A stretch of 64,000 bases of DNA from UBA1127 sp034422455 (GCA_034422455.1 DAOUJQ010000018.1:1-64000); one strand, 5' to 3'. Shown: positions 16,146 to 25,172, numbered from the stretch's first letter. Notes: a model not told the origin generated them from the sequence alone. Program-made: numbers and translations.

Positions 16146-17126
16146 CTATGGCGGCGGGGGCTGCGCGGGTGGGCCGTCCGGGTGGTCGTAGGCGCCCACG
16201 GCCATAAGGTACTCGCGCAGGTCGCTTGGGCGCTGGACCAGTTTCGGCAGAGCTTCATCGGCCCCAATGCGCCCGTCGTACTCGCGTACTCGCTCTTCGT
16301 GCGCCGCCTTTATCTCGCTGACGAACTCCTCCAGCGGTTTGGGCTCTTTCGCCTCCTTAAAGCTGGGAATGTCTGCCTCGCTCCTAATCATCCAATTAAG
16401 GGAGCCCTCGAAAAGAGGGTTGATGGCTACAATGCTCCCGTCAAACAGCTGTCTCACATCCCACGGATTCCCTATGCCCCAAACCTCGACGGCAACATCC
16501 CGTGGCGGCCTGAGGAACATGACCCACTCGTTGATGGCCATCCGGAAACGCAAATACCCTATTGTGCCTCCCTGCGCGATGGCGTGCTCAACGTCCGTGA
16601 TCAAAGGCTGTTCACCGTCCGGTGCATAGTCGAAGTGTGCAGCGTTCAGATACAGGATCGTCAAAGTGGCGGGGCCATTCCCGACAATGTACTCATTGAC
16701 CCGAACATCAACAAAGCAACGGAGTCTGGTGTCTCCTCCTCGCCACTCGCCTTCTCTCGCGCTGGGCAAGTTACGGGACATTCCAAACCTACAGCGAATG
16801 GTGTCGGGAAGGGTTGTCGCACGGATGACGATATGCGCCACGCCCTCAGGGTAACCACGGTCAAGATGACCCTCTGCATAGGCGTACTCGGCTTTCCACA
16901 CGCCGTCTGCATGGACGTTGGGTATGTCTATATGGAATGGGCGGCCGCTCGGTCTGCAGGGATCGATGACAGAGCCCTCAACGGGCGTGCACGGGGGGAT
17001 CACGTCAAGAGGGATCACGTCATCGGCACAGGCGACGCCAAGGAGGGCGACGAGCGCCGCCAAGGCCGCGAGCGGCGCGCCGGCAGTGGACACGGAGCTC
17101 ATGTTCACGACCCAGTGGACTGCCAT
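16146..17126 (-). CDS. Secreted protein of unknown function inside the tRNA-Phe-flanked segment
   Basis: I do not recognise the family. The 326-residue product starts with a clear export signal: a short polar N-terminus, then a hydrophobic run (APLAALAALVALLGVACA), with cleavage likely after ACA or a weak lipobox at Cys. The mature part has several aromatic strands, four Cys residues in its first half, a charged helix with EFVSEIKAAHEERVREYDG near the end, and a proline-rich tail. ATG 17126 is preferred because GGAGGGG lies 5 nt before it; ATG 17102 is a possible alternative. The gene is AT-richer than its neighbours and is the only gene between the two 26-bp repeats, which suggests acquisition by transfer. 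Confidence 0.65.
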   Translation of the reverse strand: MAVHWVVNMSSVSTAGAPLAALAALVALLGVACADDVIPLDVIPPCTPVEGSVIDPCRPSGRPFHIDIPNVHADGVWKAEYAYAEGHLDRGYPEGVAHIVIRATTLPDTIRCRFGMSRNLPSAREGEWRGGDTRLRCFVDVRVNEYIVGNGPATLTILYLNAAHFDYAPDGEQPLITDVEHAIAQGGTIGYLRFRMAINEWVMFLRPPRDVAVEVWGIGNPWDVRQLFDGSIVAINPLFEGSLNWMIRSEADIPSFKEAKEPKPLEEFVSEIKAAHEERVREYDGRIGADEALPKLVQRPSDLREYLMAVGAYDHPDGPPAQPPPP

Positions 17127-17205
17127 CCCCGCCCCTCCGTCCCGTACCAAAAGGGCCACGCCGGGCGTCAAAACGGCGTCTATCGGATACCAAAATAGGG
17201 GGGCG

Positions 17206-17277
<72 letters not shown>

Positions 17278-17321
17278 TTGACCTTCATGGTAGGGGCCGC
17301 TCAATAGGAGTGTCAAGCTGA

Positions 17322-17327
17322 TATACT
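17322..17327 (+). promoter_or_regulatory. -10 element directly before endonuclease V
   Basis: TATACT ends 6 nt before the GTG start of the endonuclease V gene, and no ribosome site lies between. This fits leaderless transcription. A -35 element is not clear. Confidence 0.35.
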
Positions 17328-17333
17328 AGCTGT

Positions 17334-18074
17334 GTGAAGCTGTCGGCGGCATACCCGTGGCCGGGGAACCTGGAAGCGGCGGCGGCCCTGCAGCTCAGGC
17401 TTGCGGGGCTGGTCTCCACCGTCAACGAGGCGGCCCAGCCGCCGCAGTACGTGGCGGGAGTGGACATCTCCGCGCCGGACGCCGATGGCTGGGTGCGCGG
17501 CGCCATCGTGGTGCTGCGCTGGCCGGAGTTAACACTGGCGGAGGTCCGCATCGGGAGGGCGCAGCCGCCGGTGCCCTACGTCCCCGGCTACCTGGCCTTC
17601 CGGGAGGTCCCCGCCGCGGAGGACGCCCTGGAGCGGTTGGAGACCGTCCCGGACGTCATCCTGGTGGATGGCCAGGGAATGGCCCACCCGCGCCGGTTTG
17701 GCGTCGCGTGCCACCTGGGGCTGACGGCGGGCGTCCCCACAATCGGCTGTGCCAAGTCGCGGCTGACGGGCCGCTGGGAGGGCCTGGCCGCCGAACGCGG
17801 GGCCTCCGCGCCGCTGGTGGACCGGGGCGAGGTGATCGGGGCCGCCTTGCGCACCCGGACAGGCGTGTCACCGGTCTTCGTCTCGGTGGGCCACCGGATC
17901 GACCTGGAAACGGCCATTGACCTGACGCTGGGGTGCTGCCGCAAGCACCGGCTGCCGGAGCCGACGCGGCTGGCGCACCTGGCTGCGGCGGGCCGCTACG
18001 CCGAGGGCGTCTACCCGGCGGAGGCGCTGCAGGGCGTGTTGCCGGTCAACCCGGGGCCCGGCCCGGCGGCATGA
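17334..18074 (+). CDS. nfi: Deoxyinosine 3'-endonuclease (endonuclease V)
   Basis: Endonuclease V nicks DNA next to deoxyinosine that arises by adenine deamination. The 246-residue protein has the family landmarks: GVDIS (metal-binding Asp) near 42-46, PYVPGYLAFRE, VDGQGMAHPRRFGVACHLG (second metal site and DNA contacts), and CAKSRL. The start is GTG 17334. It lies just after tRNA-Phe on the opposite strand and 36 nt before prfB on the same strand. Confidence 0.95.
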   Translation: MKLSAAYPWPGNLEAAAALQLRLAGLVSTVNEAAQPPQYVAGVDISAPDADGWVRGAIVVLRWPELTLAEVRIGRAQPPVPYVPGYLAFREVPAAEDALERLETVPDVILVDGQGMAHPRRFGVACHLGLTAGVPTIGCAKSRLTGRWEGLAAERGASAPLVDRGEVIGAALRTRTGVSPVFVSVGHRIDLETAIDLTLGCCRKHRLPEPTRLAHLAAAGRYAEGVYPAEALQGVLPVNPGPGPAA

Positions 18075-18110
18075 GAAGGCTTCAGGCCAAGAAACGAGCA
18101 GAGGAAGGCG

Positions 18111-19221
18111 ATGATAGAGCTGCGGTCACAGATTGAGGAGCTTCAGGGGCGGATCTCCTACCTCCTGGAGCGTCTTTGACGTTTCCTCCAAAGAGCAGGA
18201 AGTGGCCCGGCTCCAGGAACAGTCCGGCAACCCAGCCTTCTGGGATAACCCCACGCGGGCCCAGGGCGTCATGCAGCGTCTGTCCATCCTCGGGCAGGAG
18301 ATCGGCGCGTGGCGGGGCGTCGAGTCCCAGGCCGCCAACCTGTTGGAGCTCGTACAGATGAGCCTGAACGAGTCGGCGACGGAGCTGGTGGAGGACATCA
18401 GCAGGGAGACGGCCGAGCTCAGGGCCGAGGTCGCCGACATGGAGTTCCAGCTCGTGTTCTCCGGCCCCCACGACGACCAGAACGCCATCTTCGCCATCCA
18501 CGCCGGAGCGGGCGGGTCGGACTCGCAGGACTGGGCGCAGATGCTCCTTCGCATGTACCTGCGCTGGGCCGAGCGCAAGGGATGCCGGGCCAACGTGCTG
18601 GAGACCTCCCCCGGCGAGGAGACGGGCATCAAGAGCGCGATGGTGGAGGTCACCGGCCCCTTCGCCTACGGCTGGCTCAAGGTCGAGCGCGGCGTGCACC
18701 GGCTGGTGCGGCTCTCGCCCTTCGACGCGGACCACATGCGGCACACGTCGTTCGCGCTGGTGGAGGTGATGCCGGAGCCGACGGACGAGGGGGAGGTCGA
18801 GATCCGCGACGAGGACATCCGCGTCGACACCTTCCGCGCCAGCGGGCACGGCGGGCAGAACGTCCAGAAGGTGGAGACGGCGGTACGCATTACACACATC
18901 CCGACGGACATCGTGGTGACGTGCCAGAACGAGCGGTCGCAGGCGCAAAACCGCGACGTGGCGATGAAGATCCTGCAGGCGAGGCTCATCGAGCGGGAGG
19001 AGCTGCTGCGGGCCGAGGAGCAGGCGCGCATCAAGGGCGCGCACGTCACGGCGGGCTGGGGCAACCAGATCCGCAGCTACGTCCTGCACCCCTACCGGAT
19101 GGTCAAGGACCACCGCAGCGGTTTCGAGACCCGCGACCCGCAGGCGGTGCTGGACGGCGAACTGGACGACCTGCTGCGGGCGGAGCTGATGAACACCGTC
19201 GGGAACGGCGGCGGGACGTAG
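18111..19221 (+). CDS. prfB: Peptide chain release factor 2, programmed +1 frameshift
   Basis: RF2 terminates translation at UGA and UAA. The gene starts at ATG 18111 (GAGGAAGG upstream). After 22 codons it meets CTT-TGA-C at 18174-18180; slipping +1 at CTT (skipping T18177) continues into the main frame from 18178 to the stop. A GGAG element lies 3 nt before CTT, as in the classic RF2 autoregulatory site. The full protein is 369 residues. The SPF tripeptide (18715-18723) that reads UGA/UAA and the catalytic GGQ (18850-18858) are present. Low RF2 levels would raise frameshifting and so raise RF2 synthesis. Confidence 0.96.
18174..18180 (+). promoter_or_regulatory. prfB programmed +1 frameshift site
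   Basis: The slippery CTT codon is followed by the in-frame TGA stop and C. An internal Shine-Dalgarno (GGAG, 18167-18170) sits 3 nt upstream. Without the shift the product would be only 22 residues. Confidence 0.93.
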
Positions 19222-19283
19222 GGGCGCTCAGGAAAGCAAGGGCAACATCCTTGGAATCTAAGAGACGTGGCAGCTACAGCGCG

Positions 19284-19841
19284 ATGTTGTTGATCTTTGG
19301 AGGCCTGCCCGGCGCCGGCAAGACCGCAATTGCCGCCGGACTTGCCACGGCCATTCAGGCTATGCATCTTCGGATAGACTCCATCGAACAGGCACTGCGC
19401 AAGTCAGGCATGGCGGTATCGGGGCCCGAAGGCTACGAGGTAGCCTATGCAGTGGCCGAAGACAACCTCAAGCTGGGACACGTCGTGATTGCCGATTCCG
19501 TGAATCCCGTGGAGGTTACACGAGCCGCCTGGCGGAATGTCGCCAAGCGATCGGGCACGGGATGCATCGAAATTGAGGTTGTCTGTTCCGACCGGACGGA
19601 ACACCGTCGCAGGGTCGAGACACGGCAGCCTGACATCGCCGGTCATCGATTGCCTACGTGGGAGCAGGTATGCGAGCGGGAGTATGAACCCTGGGAAGCG
19701 GGCATCGTCGTCGACACAGCCGGACAACCTATTGAAGCGTCCGTTGCGGCGCTGCTCGCAAGGATTGGGGGCTTGGAATCTGCGCCTGAGGCAGCCGGCG
19801 GAACGCTGAAGCAAGTTGGGCCTATAACACCACCCGAGTAG
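19284..19841 (+). CDS. P-loop kinase-like ATPase (AAA_33 type)
   Basis: The 185-residue product has Walker A GGLPGAGKTAIA near the N-terminus, a second-strand RIDSIEQAL that resembles the substrate-binding DxxR region of small kinases, VVIADSVNP as a Walker-B-like strand, and a lid with arginines. This pattern is shared by the Zeta-toxin/AAA_33/gluconate-kinase-like family. The substrate is not evident. ATG 19284 has no strong ribosome site. Composition is a little AT-richer than prfB. It stands 62 nt after prfB. Confidence 0.75.
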   Translation: MLLIFGGLPGAGKTAIAAGLATAIQAMHLRIDSIEQALRKSGMAVSGPEGYEVAYAVAEDNLKLGHVVIADSVNPVEVTRAAWRNVAKRSGTGCIEIEVVCSDRTEHRRRVETRQPDIAGHRLPTWEQVCEREYEPWEAGIVVDTAGQPIEASVAALLARIGGLESAPEAAGGTLKQVGPITPPE

Positions 19842-19843
19842 CT

Positions 19844-19872
19844 TTCAGAGATCGTAGCGTTACCCATACAAT
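19844..19872 (+). promoter_or_regulatory. Possible promoter of the ABC binding protein gene
   Basis: TTCAGA, a 17-bp spacer and TACAAT lie 44 bp before the start codon. Confidence 0.35.
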
Positions 19873-19915
19873 TGCTACCCTATTGGGGTCTCAAGGCGTT
19901 CACAGGACAGACGAG

Positions 19916-21553
19916 ATGCGACGCTGGCTCAACATAACGCTCCTGATTGCAACGCTCGTCGTTGTTGGGCTGGCCGTCGCGTGCGGCGGCGAGGGAGAGA
20001 CCTCCTCCGGGGGAAGCTCGTCCGGCGAGGCGGAGACGCGCAGCGGCGGGGGATCGGACAACGTCTTCCGGAGGCTGTGGCAGGAGCCGCCCACCCTCGA
20101 CCCCCACGAGGCCGGCGACGTCACTTCCGCGGGCGTCCTGGTCGAGGTGTTCAGCGGCCTTGTGGCCCTGAACACCTCGCTGCAGGTGACGCCGGACCTC
20201 GCCGAGCGCTGGGACGTGAGTGAGGATGGCCTGACGTACACCTTCCACCTGCGCCCGAACGCCAAGTTCCACGACGGCAAGCCCGTCACCGCGGAGGACG
20301 TGAAGTTCTCCATCGAGCGGGCCACCGACACGGAGACGCAGTCGCCGGAGGCCTCCGCCTACCTGGACGACATCGTCGGCGTGCTGCCCAAGCTGGCCGG
20401 ACAGGCAGACGAGGTCACCGGCGTCCGCGTCGTCGACCCGAGCACCGTCGAGATCACCATCGACGCGCCCAAGCCGTACTTCCTCGCCAAGCTGACGTAC
20501 CCGACGTCGTACGTGGTGGACCGGGCGAACCTGGAGGCGGAGGGCGACGACTGGGTGTTCAAGCCCAACGGCACGGGCCCGTTCAAGCTGGCCGAGTACC
20601 GCGTCGGCGAGATCATCGTGCTGGAGCGGAACGAGCACTACTACCGCGGCCCGGCGCTGCTGGACCGGGTGGAGCTCATCCTCTCCGGCGGCTCCGCGAT
20701 GGCGATGTACGAGAACGGCGAGATCGACATCACCGGCGTGGGGCTCTCGGAGCTCGACCGCGTGACCAACCCGCTGGAGCCGCTGAACGCCGAGGTGGTC
20801 GTCGCGCCGCCGGGGTTCAGCCTGGCCTACATCGGCTTCAACCTCTCGGAGCCGCCCTTCGACGACGCGAACTTCCGGCTCGCGCTGGCCCACGCCATCG
20901 ACAAGCCGACCATCGCCACGCGGGTGCTGGCCGACCTCGTCTACCCGGCGACGGGCATCCTGCCGCCGGACTTCCCCGGCTACAACCCGGAGGTGCAGGC
21001 CCCGGCCTACGACCCGGCGCTGGCGCAAGAGTTGCTGGCGCAGTCCAGGTATGCCGCCGATCCGCCGCGCATCGTCGTCACCATCCCCGGGACGGGCGGC
21101 TCGGCGGGCCTCGACCTGCAGGCGATCCTGGAGATGTGGGAGGACAACCTTGGCATCAAGGTGGAGCTGCAGCAGGTGGAGACCGCCACGTACTGGGAGG
21201 ACCTGAACGACGGCCGTCTGCAGGCGTTCGCGGGGCTGGGCTGGCAGGCCGACTACCCGGACCCGCAGGACTTCCTGGACATCCTCTTCCACTCGGAGAG
21301 CCAGCTCAACCAGAGCGGGTACGCCAATGCCGAGGTCGACCGGCTGCTGGAGGAGGCCCGCGTCGAGCAGGACTGGCCCACGCGCATGGCGCTCTACAAC
21401 GAGGCTGAGCAGATCATCGTGGACGAGGTCCCGTGGATCATGCTCTGGTTCAGCGGCGAGGACATCGTGCTGCTGAAGCCGTACGTGAGGGGCTACGCGC
21501 TGACGCCGCTCATCGTGCCCAAGCTGAAGGACGTGTACATAGAGGGGCGGTAG
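19916..21553 (+). CDS. ABC transporter solute-binding lipoprotein, family 5 (peptide/nickel type)
   Basis: This 545-residue lipoprotein captures a substrate, usually an oligopeptide, outside the membrane. The signal sequence MRRWLNITLLIATLVVVGLAVAC ends in a cysteine lipobox, followed by a Gly/Ser/Glu linker. Family 5 features are PPTLDPHEAGD, LTYTFHLRPNAKFHDGKPVTAEDV and the C-terminal EVPWIMLWF. ATG 19916 is preferred over an earlier in-frame start because the lipoprotein signal begins there. The matching permeases start at 23206, after a repeat cluster and an opposite-strand hydrolase, so the transporter operon appears split. No ATPase subunit genes are in the window. Confidence 0.93.
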   Translation: MRRWLNITLLIATLVVVGLAVACGGEGETSSGGSSSGEAETRSGGGSDNVFRRLWQEPPTLDPHEAGDVTSAGVLVEVFSGLVALNTSLQVTPDLAERWDVSEDGLTYTFHLRPNAKFHDGKPVTAEDVKFSIERATDTETQSPEASAYLDDIVGVLPKLAGQADEVTGVRVVDPSTVEITIDAPKPYFLAKLTYPTSYVVDRANLEAEGDDWVFKPNGTGPFKLAEYRVGEIIVLERNEHYYRGPALLDRVELILSGGSAMAMYENGEIDITGVGLSELDRVTNPLEPLNAEVVVAPPGFSLAYIGFNLSEPPFDDANFRLALAHAIDKPTIATRVLADLVYPATGILPPDFPGYNPEVQAPAYDPALAQELLAQSRYAADPPRIVVTIPGTGGSAGLDLQAILEMWEDNLGIKVELQQVETATYWEDLNDGRLQAFAGLGWQADYPDPQDFLDILFHSESQLNQSGYANAEVDRLLEEARVEQDWPTRMALYNEAEQIIVDEVPWIMLWFSGEDIVLLKPYVRGYALTPLIVPKLKDVYIEGR

Positions 21554-21572
21554 GCCCGCCGTCCCCACTTGG

Positions 21573-21803
21573 CCCTTCGACAGGCTCAGGGCGAACGGGG
21601 GATGTTCCCGCCTATCGGCGGGACGGGCAACCACAAGGGTTGCCCCTACGGCCCGGGCCCTGGATACTGGCATTCGCCGGTATGACGGGAATGGGGGCGG
21701 CGGCTACGGTTTCGCGCAGAGGTCCCCCCACACCCCCCGCCCCTCTGGGTTCCCCTGCCTTCGCAGGGGCAGGCTCTGCCTGCGCAGGAACGACGGGAGT
21801 GGG
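21573..21803. repeat. Composite palindromic repeat block A
   Basis: The block is a string of hairpin motifs in fixed order: CCTTCGACAGGCTCAGGGCG; CCCGCC-tatc-GGCGGG; GGGCAACC-acaa-GGGTTGCCC; the ATACTGGC-attc-GCCGGTAT type hairpin; then CCCCTGC-cttc-GCAGGGG and the CAGGAACGACGG tail. Most of it is repeated in block C at 21952-22172. No gene is present. Confidence 0.8.
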
Positions 21804-21806
21804 GCG

Positions 21807-21950
21807 CCCTTCGACAGGCTCAGGGCGAACGGGGGATGTTCCCGCCTATCGGCGGGACGGGCAACCACAAGGGTTGCCCCTACGATGTGTTGGCCGTGGG
21901 GACCCCGCCCCTCTGGGTTGCTGCCTGCGCAGGAACGAAGGAAGGGGGGC
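21807..21950. repeat. Composite palindromic repeat block B
   Basis: A shorter copy of the same order: the CCTTCGACAGG motif, the CCCGCC/GGCGGG hairpin and the GGGCAACC/GGTTGCCC hairpin, followed by CTACGATGTGTTGGCCGTGGGGA and a CTGCGCAGG hairpin. It shares the TTGGCCGTGGGGA tail with the block at 25457-25595. Confidence 0.8.
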
Positions 21951-21951
21951 G

Positions 21952-22172
21952 CCCTTCGACGGGCTCAGGACAGGCTCAGGGCGAACGGGGGATGTTCCCA
22001 CCTATCGGCGGGACGGGCAACCACAAGGGTTGCCCCTACGACCCGGGCGCTGGATATCGGCGTTCGCCGGTGTGATGGGAATGGGGGCGGCGGCTACGGT
22101 TTCGCGCAGAGGTCCCCCACACCCCCCGCCCCTCTGGGTTCCTGCCTGCGCAGGAACGACGGAAGCGGGCCG
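21952..22172. repeat. Composite palindromic repeat block C
   Basis: This block opens with a doubled CCTTCGAC..GGCTCAGGA/CAGGCTCAGGG motif and repeats the order of block A with small base changes. Blocks A to C fill the 665-bp gap between the binding protein and the hydrolase; no other feature is visible there apart from a further single copy at 22182-22207. Confidence 0.8.
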
Positions 22173-22181
22173 TCCGAAGGA

Positions 22182-22207
22182 CCCTTCGACAGGCTCAGGG
22201 TGAACGG
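22182..22207. repeat. Dispersed CCTTCGACAGGCTCAGGG repeat
   Basis: A single copy (with TGAACGG tail) lies 11 bp before the hydrolase stop codon on the opposite strand. Confidence 0.8.
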
Positions 22208-22218
22208 ACTGCCGCCCT

Positions 22219-23022
22219 TTACCCCGCCGTTGGGACCGTTGCGGGGACGTAGCGCTCGATGAAGAGGGCCATGTGCGCCGACACCGCCTCCGCGAACTCC
22301 GGCTCACGGTCGAAGATGTGGTCCTGGCCGGCGTACAGGTACAGGTCGGCGGGGACGCCGGCCTCCTCCAGCGCGTCGTAGAACCGCGTGGACATCGTGT
22401 GGTGCACCATCGTGTCGGACGTGCCGTGCACCAGCATGGTCGGCGGGTTGTTGGCCGACACCTGGTAGATGGGGCTGGCGGCCCGCAGGAACTCCGGGCT
22501 GGGGTTCTTGCCGTACAGCGGCTCGCGGCTCTCATCGTTGCCGCGGTCGGTCACGTCGGTCACGGGGTAGACGGCGATGACGGCGGCGACGTCGCTGCTG
22601 ACGCCCTCGTTGCCGCCGCCGCCCTCGTAGGCGGGGTTGCCCTGCGTGCCCGACGCGAGCAGCGCGAGGTTGCCGCCCGCCGACGCGCCGCCCAGCACGA
22701 TGCGCGCCGGGTCGATGCCGAGGCGGCCGCTGTTGGCGCGCGCCCAGCGGATGAGGGCCTTGGCGTCGTGGATCTGCGCGGGCCACGGGGCCTCGTCCAT
22801 GACGCGGTACTCCGTCGCGATGAAGACGTAGCCGCGCTCGGCCATGCGGTAGGCGTAGCGCTCGTGCAGACCGGCCTTATTGGCGGTGCGGAAGCCACCG
22901 CCGGGCAGGAAGACGATGCCCAGGCCGTTGGCGTTGCCGCCGGGGTGGAAGACGTCCACCTTCAGGTCGCGGCCCTCTACGGAGACCGCGGTCACGTCCT
23001 GCTCAACTCTCACGTCAGCCAT
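22219..23022 (-). CDS. Alpha/beta hydrolase, hormone-sensitive-lipase/carboxylesterase type
   Basis: The 267-residue enzyme should hydrolyse a carboxylic ester. The oxyanion-hole motif appears as PGGGF at 40-44. The nucleophile Ser114 is in GGASAGG. The acid is in HGTSD and the histidine in GQDHIFD near the C-terminus. ATG 23022 has GGGAGGAG before it. The gene is flanked on both sides by dispersed repeats and lies opposite to the ABC transporter genes it separates, which suggests insertion or rearrangement at the repeats. Confidence 0.88.
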   Translation of the reverse strand: MADVRVEQDVTAVSVEGRDLKVDVFHPGGNANGLGIVFLPGGGFRTANKAGLHERYAYRMAERGYVFIATEYRVMDEAPWPAQIHDAKALIRWARANSGRLGIDPARIVLGGASAGGNLALLASGTQGNPAYEGGGGNEGVSSDVAAVIAVYPVTDVTDRGNDESREPLYGKNPSPEFLRAASPIYQVSANNPPTMLVHGTSDTMVHHTMSTRFYDALEEAGVPADLYLYAGQDHIFDREPEFAEAVSAHMALFIERYVPATVPTAG

Positions 23023-23050
23023 GTCGCTCCTCCCGCTGCGGTGTGCGGGC

Positions 23051-23056
23051 AGTATA
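23051..23056 (-). promoter_or_regulatory. -10 element of the alpha/beta hydrolase gene
   Basis: TATACT on the minus strand lies 28 bp before the start codon. No convincing -35 is seen. Confidence 0.3.
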
Positions 23057-23136
23057 CAACCGAGCGCGGGTCGGGGGCAGTCCCGGCCGGCAGGCGTAGT
23101 AGAATCACTGCGGGCGGCGCCTCAGATGAGACCGGG

Positions 23137-23162
23137 CCCTTCGACAAGCTCAGGGCGAACGG
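23137..23162. repeat. Dispersed CCTTCGACAAGCTCAGGGCG repeat
   Basis: A single copy stands 43 bp before the first permease gene, between divergent genes. Confidence 0.8.
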
Positions 23163-23205
23163 GGGTCTTTGGAGCGCTGCACGAGACCAAGCCAAGTGAG
23201 GCTTC

Positions 23206-24156
23206 ATGCCGACCTTTGTCCTGCGGCGGCTCCTGTGGCTGCCGTTCCTGCTGGTCATCGTGAGCTTCGTGACGTTCGTGCTGGGGCACTACGGCCCCGG
23301 CGACCCGGCGGAGGTGCGCCTCGGCGACCGGGCAACGCCGGAGTCGGTGGCTTTGGTGCGCGAGCAGCTTGGACTCGACCGGCCCTTCTTCGTGCAGTAC
23401 GGCGCCTACGTGGGTGGCGTCGTGCGCGGCGATCTCGGCGACAGCTTCGCCTACCGCGGCCGCACCGTCGCGGAGCTGGTCGTGCCGAGAATGTGGGTGT
23501 CCGTGCAGCTCGGGCTCGCGGCGATGATGATCGCGGTGAGCCTCGGCGTCCCGCTGGGGCTCATCGCCGCGTACAACCAGGGCCGCTGGCTGGACACGGC
23601 GCTGGTCAGCCTGACCCTCTTCTTCCTCTCGACGCCCGTCTTCATCTCGGCGCCCTTCCTCATCCTGCTCTTTGCGGTGCAGTTCGGCCTGCTGCCGGTC
23701 AGCGGCTGGGACGGGCTGTTCAGCGCGAGCATCGTCATGCCGGCGCTGGTCATGGGGCTGCCCGGCGTCGCGGGTGTCGTGCGGCTGACGCGGGCGAGCG
23801 CCATCGACGTGCTCGGCGAGGACTACGTCCGCACGGCGCGGGCCAAAGGGCTCTCGGAGGCGACGGTGCAGACCCGCCACGTGCTTCGGAACGCGCTGAC
23901 GCCGCTCATCACGGTGCTCGGCCTGAGCCTGGCGACGCTGGTCGAGGGCGCGTTCATCACGGAGACCATCTTCGGCATCCCGGGCATCGGCAAGCTGGCG
24001 GTCGAGTCCATCTTCAGCCGCGACTACCCGGTCATCATGGCGCTGGTGCTCATCGTGGCCTGCGCTTTCGTGTTCGCCAACATGGTGGTCGACATCCTCT
24101 ACGGCTTCCTGGACCCCAGGACGCGGCAGGAGCTGGGGGCTTATGGCGCACGTTGA
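23206..24156 (+). CDS. ABC transporter permease, DppB/OppB type
   Basis: The 316-residue inner-membrane protein opens with MPTFVLRRLLWLPFLLVIVSF, has about six membrane helices, and carries the permease signature for the ATPase contact (EDYVRTARAKGLSE...VLRNAL) near residues 205-230. It should pair with the DppC-type permease encoded directly downstream, which overlaps it by 14 nt. Together with the binding protein at 19916-21553 it forms a peptide-type importer. ATPase subunits must be encoded elsewhere. Confidence 0.93.
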   Translation: MPTFVLRRLLWLPFLLVIVSFVTFVLGHYGPGDPAEVRLGDRATPESVALVREQLGLDRPFFVQYGAYVGGVVRGDLGDSFAYRGRTVAELVVPRMWVSVQLGLAAMMIAVSLGVPLGLIAAYNQGRWLDTALVSLTLFFLSTPVFISAPFLILLFAVQFGLLPVSGWDGLFSASIVMPALVMGLPGVAGVVRLTRASAIDVLGEDYVRTARAKGLSEATVQTRHVLRNALTPLITVLGLSLATLVEGAFITETIFGIPGIGKLAVESIFSRDYPVIMALVLIVACAFVFANMVVDILYGFLDPRTRQELGAYGAR

Positions 24157-25132
24157 CGACAGCGCAATCGCGCGCCCCGACGACGCGCTCCCCGAGGAGC
24201 AGCCGCGCCGCTTCCGGGCGCCGTGGGTGCGCGCCCTGCTGCAGATGCTTCGGCGGCCCAAGGCGGTGTTCGGCATCGCGGTCATCCTGCTGCTGTACGG
24301 CGGCGGCATCCTGGCGCCGGTGCTCGCGCCCTACGGCTTCGACGACCAGGACCTCTACGCGGTGCGCGAGGGCCCCAGCGCCGAGCACCTGCTCGGCACC
24401 GACTTCGTCGGCCGCGACGTGCTGAGCCGCGTCATCTACAGCCTGCGGACCAACCTCATCGTCACGGCGACGGCCGTCGCGACGGGGAGCCTCGCGCTGG
24501 GGATCACGCTGGGGCTGCTGGCGGGCTACTTCGGCAAGCGGGTGGACACGGCCATCATGCGCACCGGCGAGGTCTTCCTCGCCTTCCCCGGGCTGCTGCT
24601 GGTCATCCTGCTGGCGGCGACGGTCAAGCCCCGCGTCCTGGACTGGGTCCGCGGGCTGGAGGAGTCCACCGGCATCGAGGGCCTCGTCCAGTGGGGCGTC
24701 GCCGACTATCTCGTCGTCTTCGGCGCGCTGGCGGTGTTCAGCTGGGTGGGCGTCGCGCGGCTGGTGCGGGGGCAGGTCATCCAGCTGAAGGCGATGCCCT
24801 TCGTGGAGGCGTCGCGGACGACGGGCGCGACGGCCCCGCGATTGCTGGTGCGGCACCTGCTGCCGAACGCGCTGCCGCCGGTCATCGTCGTCGTCACGAT
24901 GGGCATGGGCGCGATCGCAGGCGCCGAGGTGGTGCTGAGCTGGCTGGGCATCGGCATCCAGCACCCGGTGCCGAGCCTGGGCAGCATGATCCGCGAGGGG
25001 CAGGACGTGTCGATCCTGCGCAACCAACCGCACCTCATCCTGCCGCCGGTCGTCGTGGTGGGGCTGCTGGTCTTTGCTTGGAACCTCCTCGGCGATGCGC
25101 TGAACGACGTGCTGAACCCGCGGGCGCGGTAG
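24143..25132 (+). CDS. ABC transporter permease, DppC/OppC type
   Basis: The 329-residue protein has a cytoplasmic N-terminus of about 45 residues, a first helix (VFGIAVILLLYGGGILAPVLAP), the DppC-type segment AEHLLGTDFVGRDVLSRVIY, and the ATPase-contact loop EASRTTGATAPRLLVRHLLPNALP. It overlaps the upstream permease by 14 nt, so the two are translationally coupled. A terminal copy of repeat and mobile-element debris follows. Confidence 0.93.
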   Translation: MAHVDDSAIARPDDALPEEQPRRFRAPWVRALLQMLRRPKAVFGIAVILLLYGGGILAPVLAPYGFDDQDLYAVREGPSAEHLLGTDFVGRDVLSRVIYSLRTNLIVTATAVATGSLALGITLGLLAGYFGKRVDTAIMRTGEVFLAFPGLLLVILLAATVKPRVLDWVRGLEESTGIEGLVQWGVADYLVVFGALAVFSWVGVARLVRGQVIQLKAMPFVEASRTTGATAPRLLVRHLLPNALPPVIVVVTMGMGAIAGAEVVLSWLGIGIQHPVPSLGSMIREGQDVSILRNQPHLILPPVVVVGLLVFAWNLLGDALNDVLNPRAR

Positions 25133-25172
25133 GGTCCCACTGCTCAACAGTCCCATTGTTTCCGGCCCCGCT

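Noticed and set aside
19880..21673. 597-residue minus-strand ORF opposite the ABC binding protein
   Set aside because: Shadow of the binding protein; rich in Arg, His, Val and Leu with no domain pattern.
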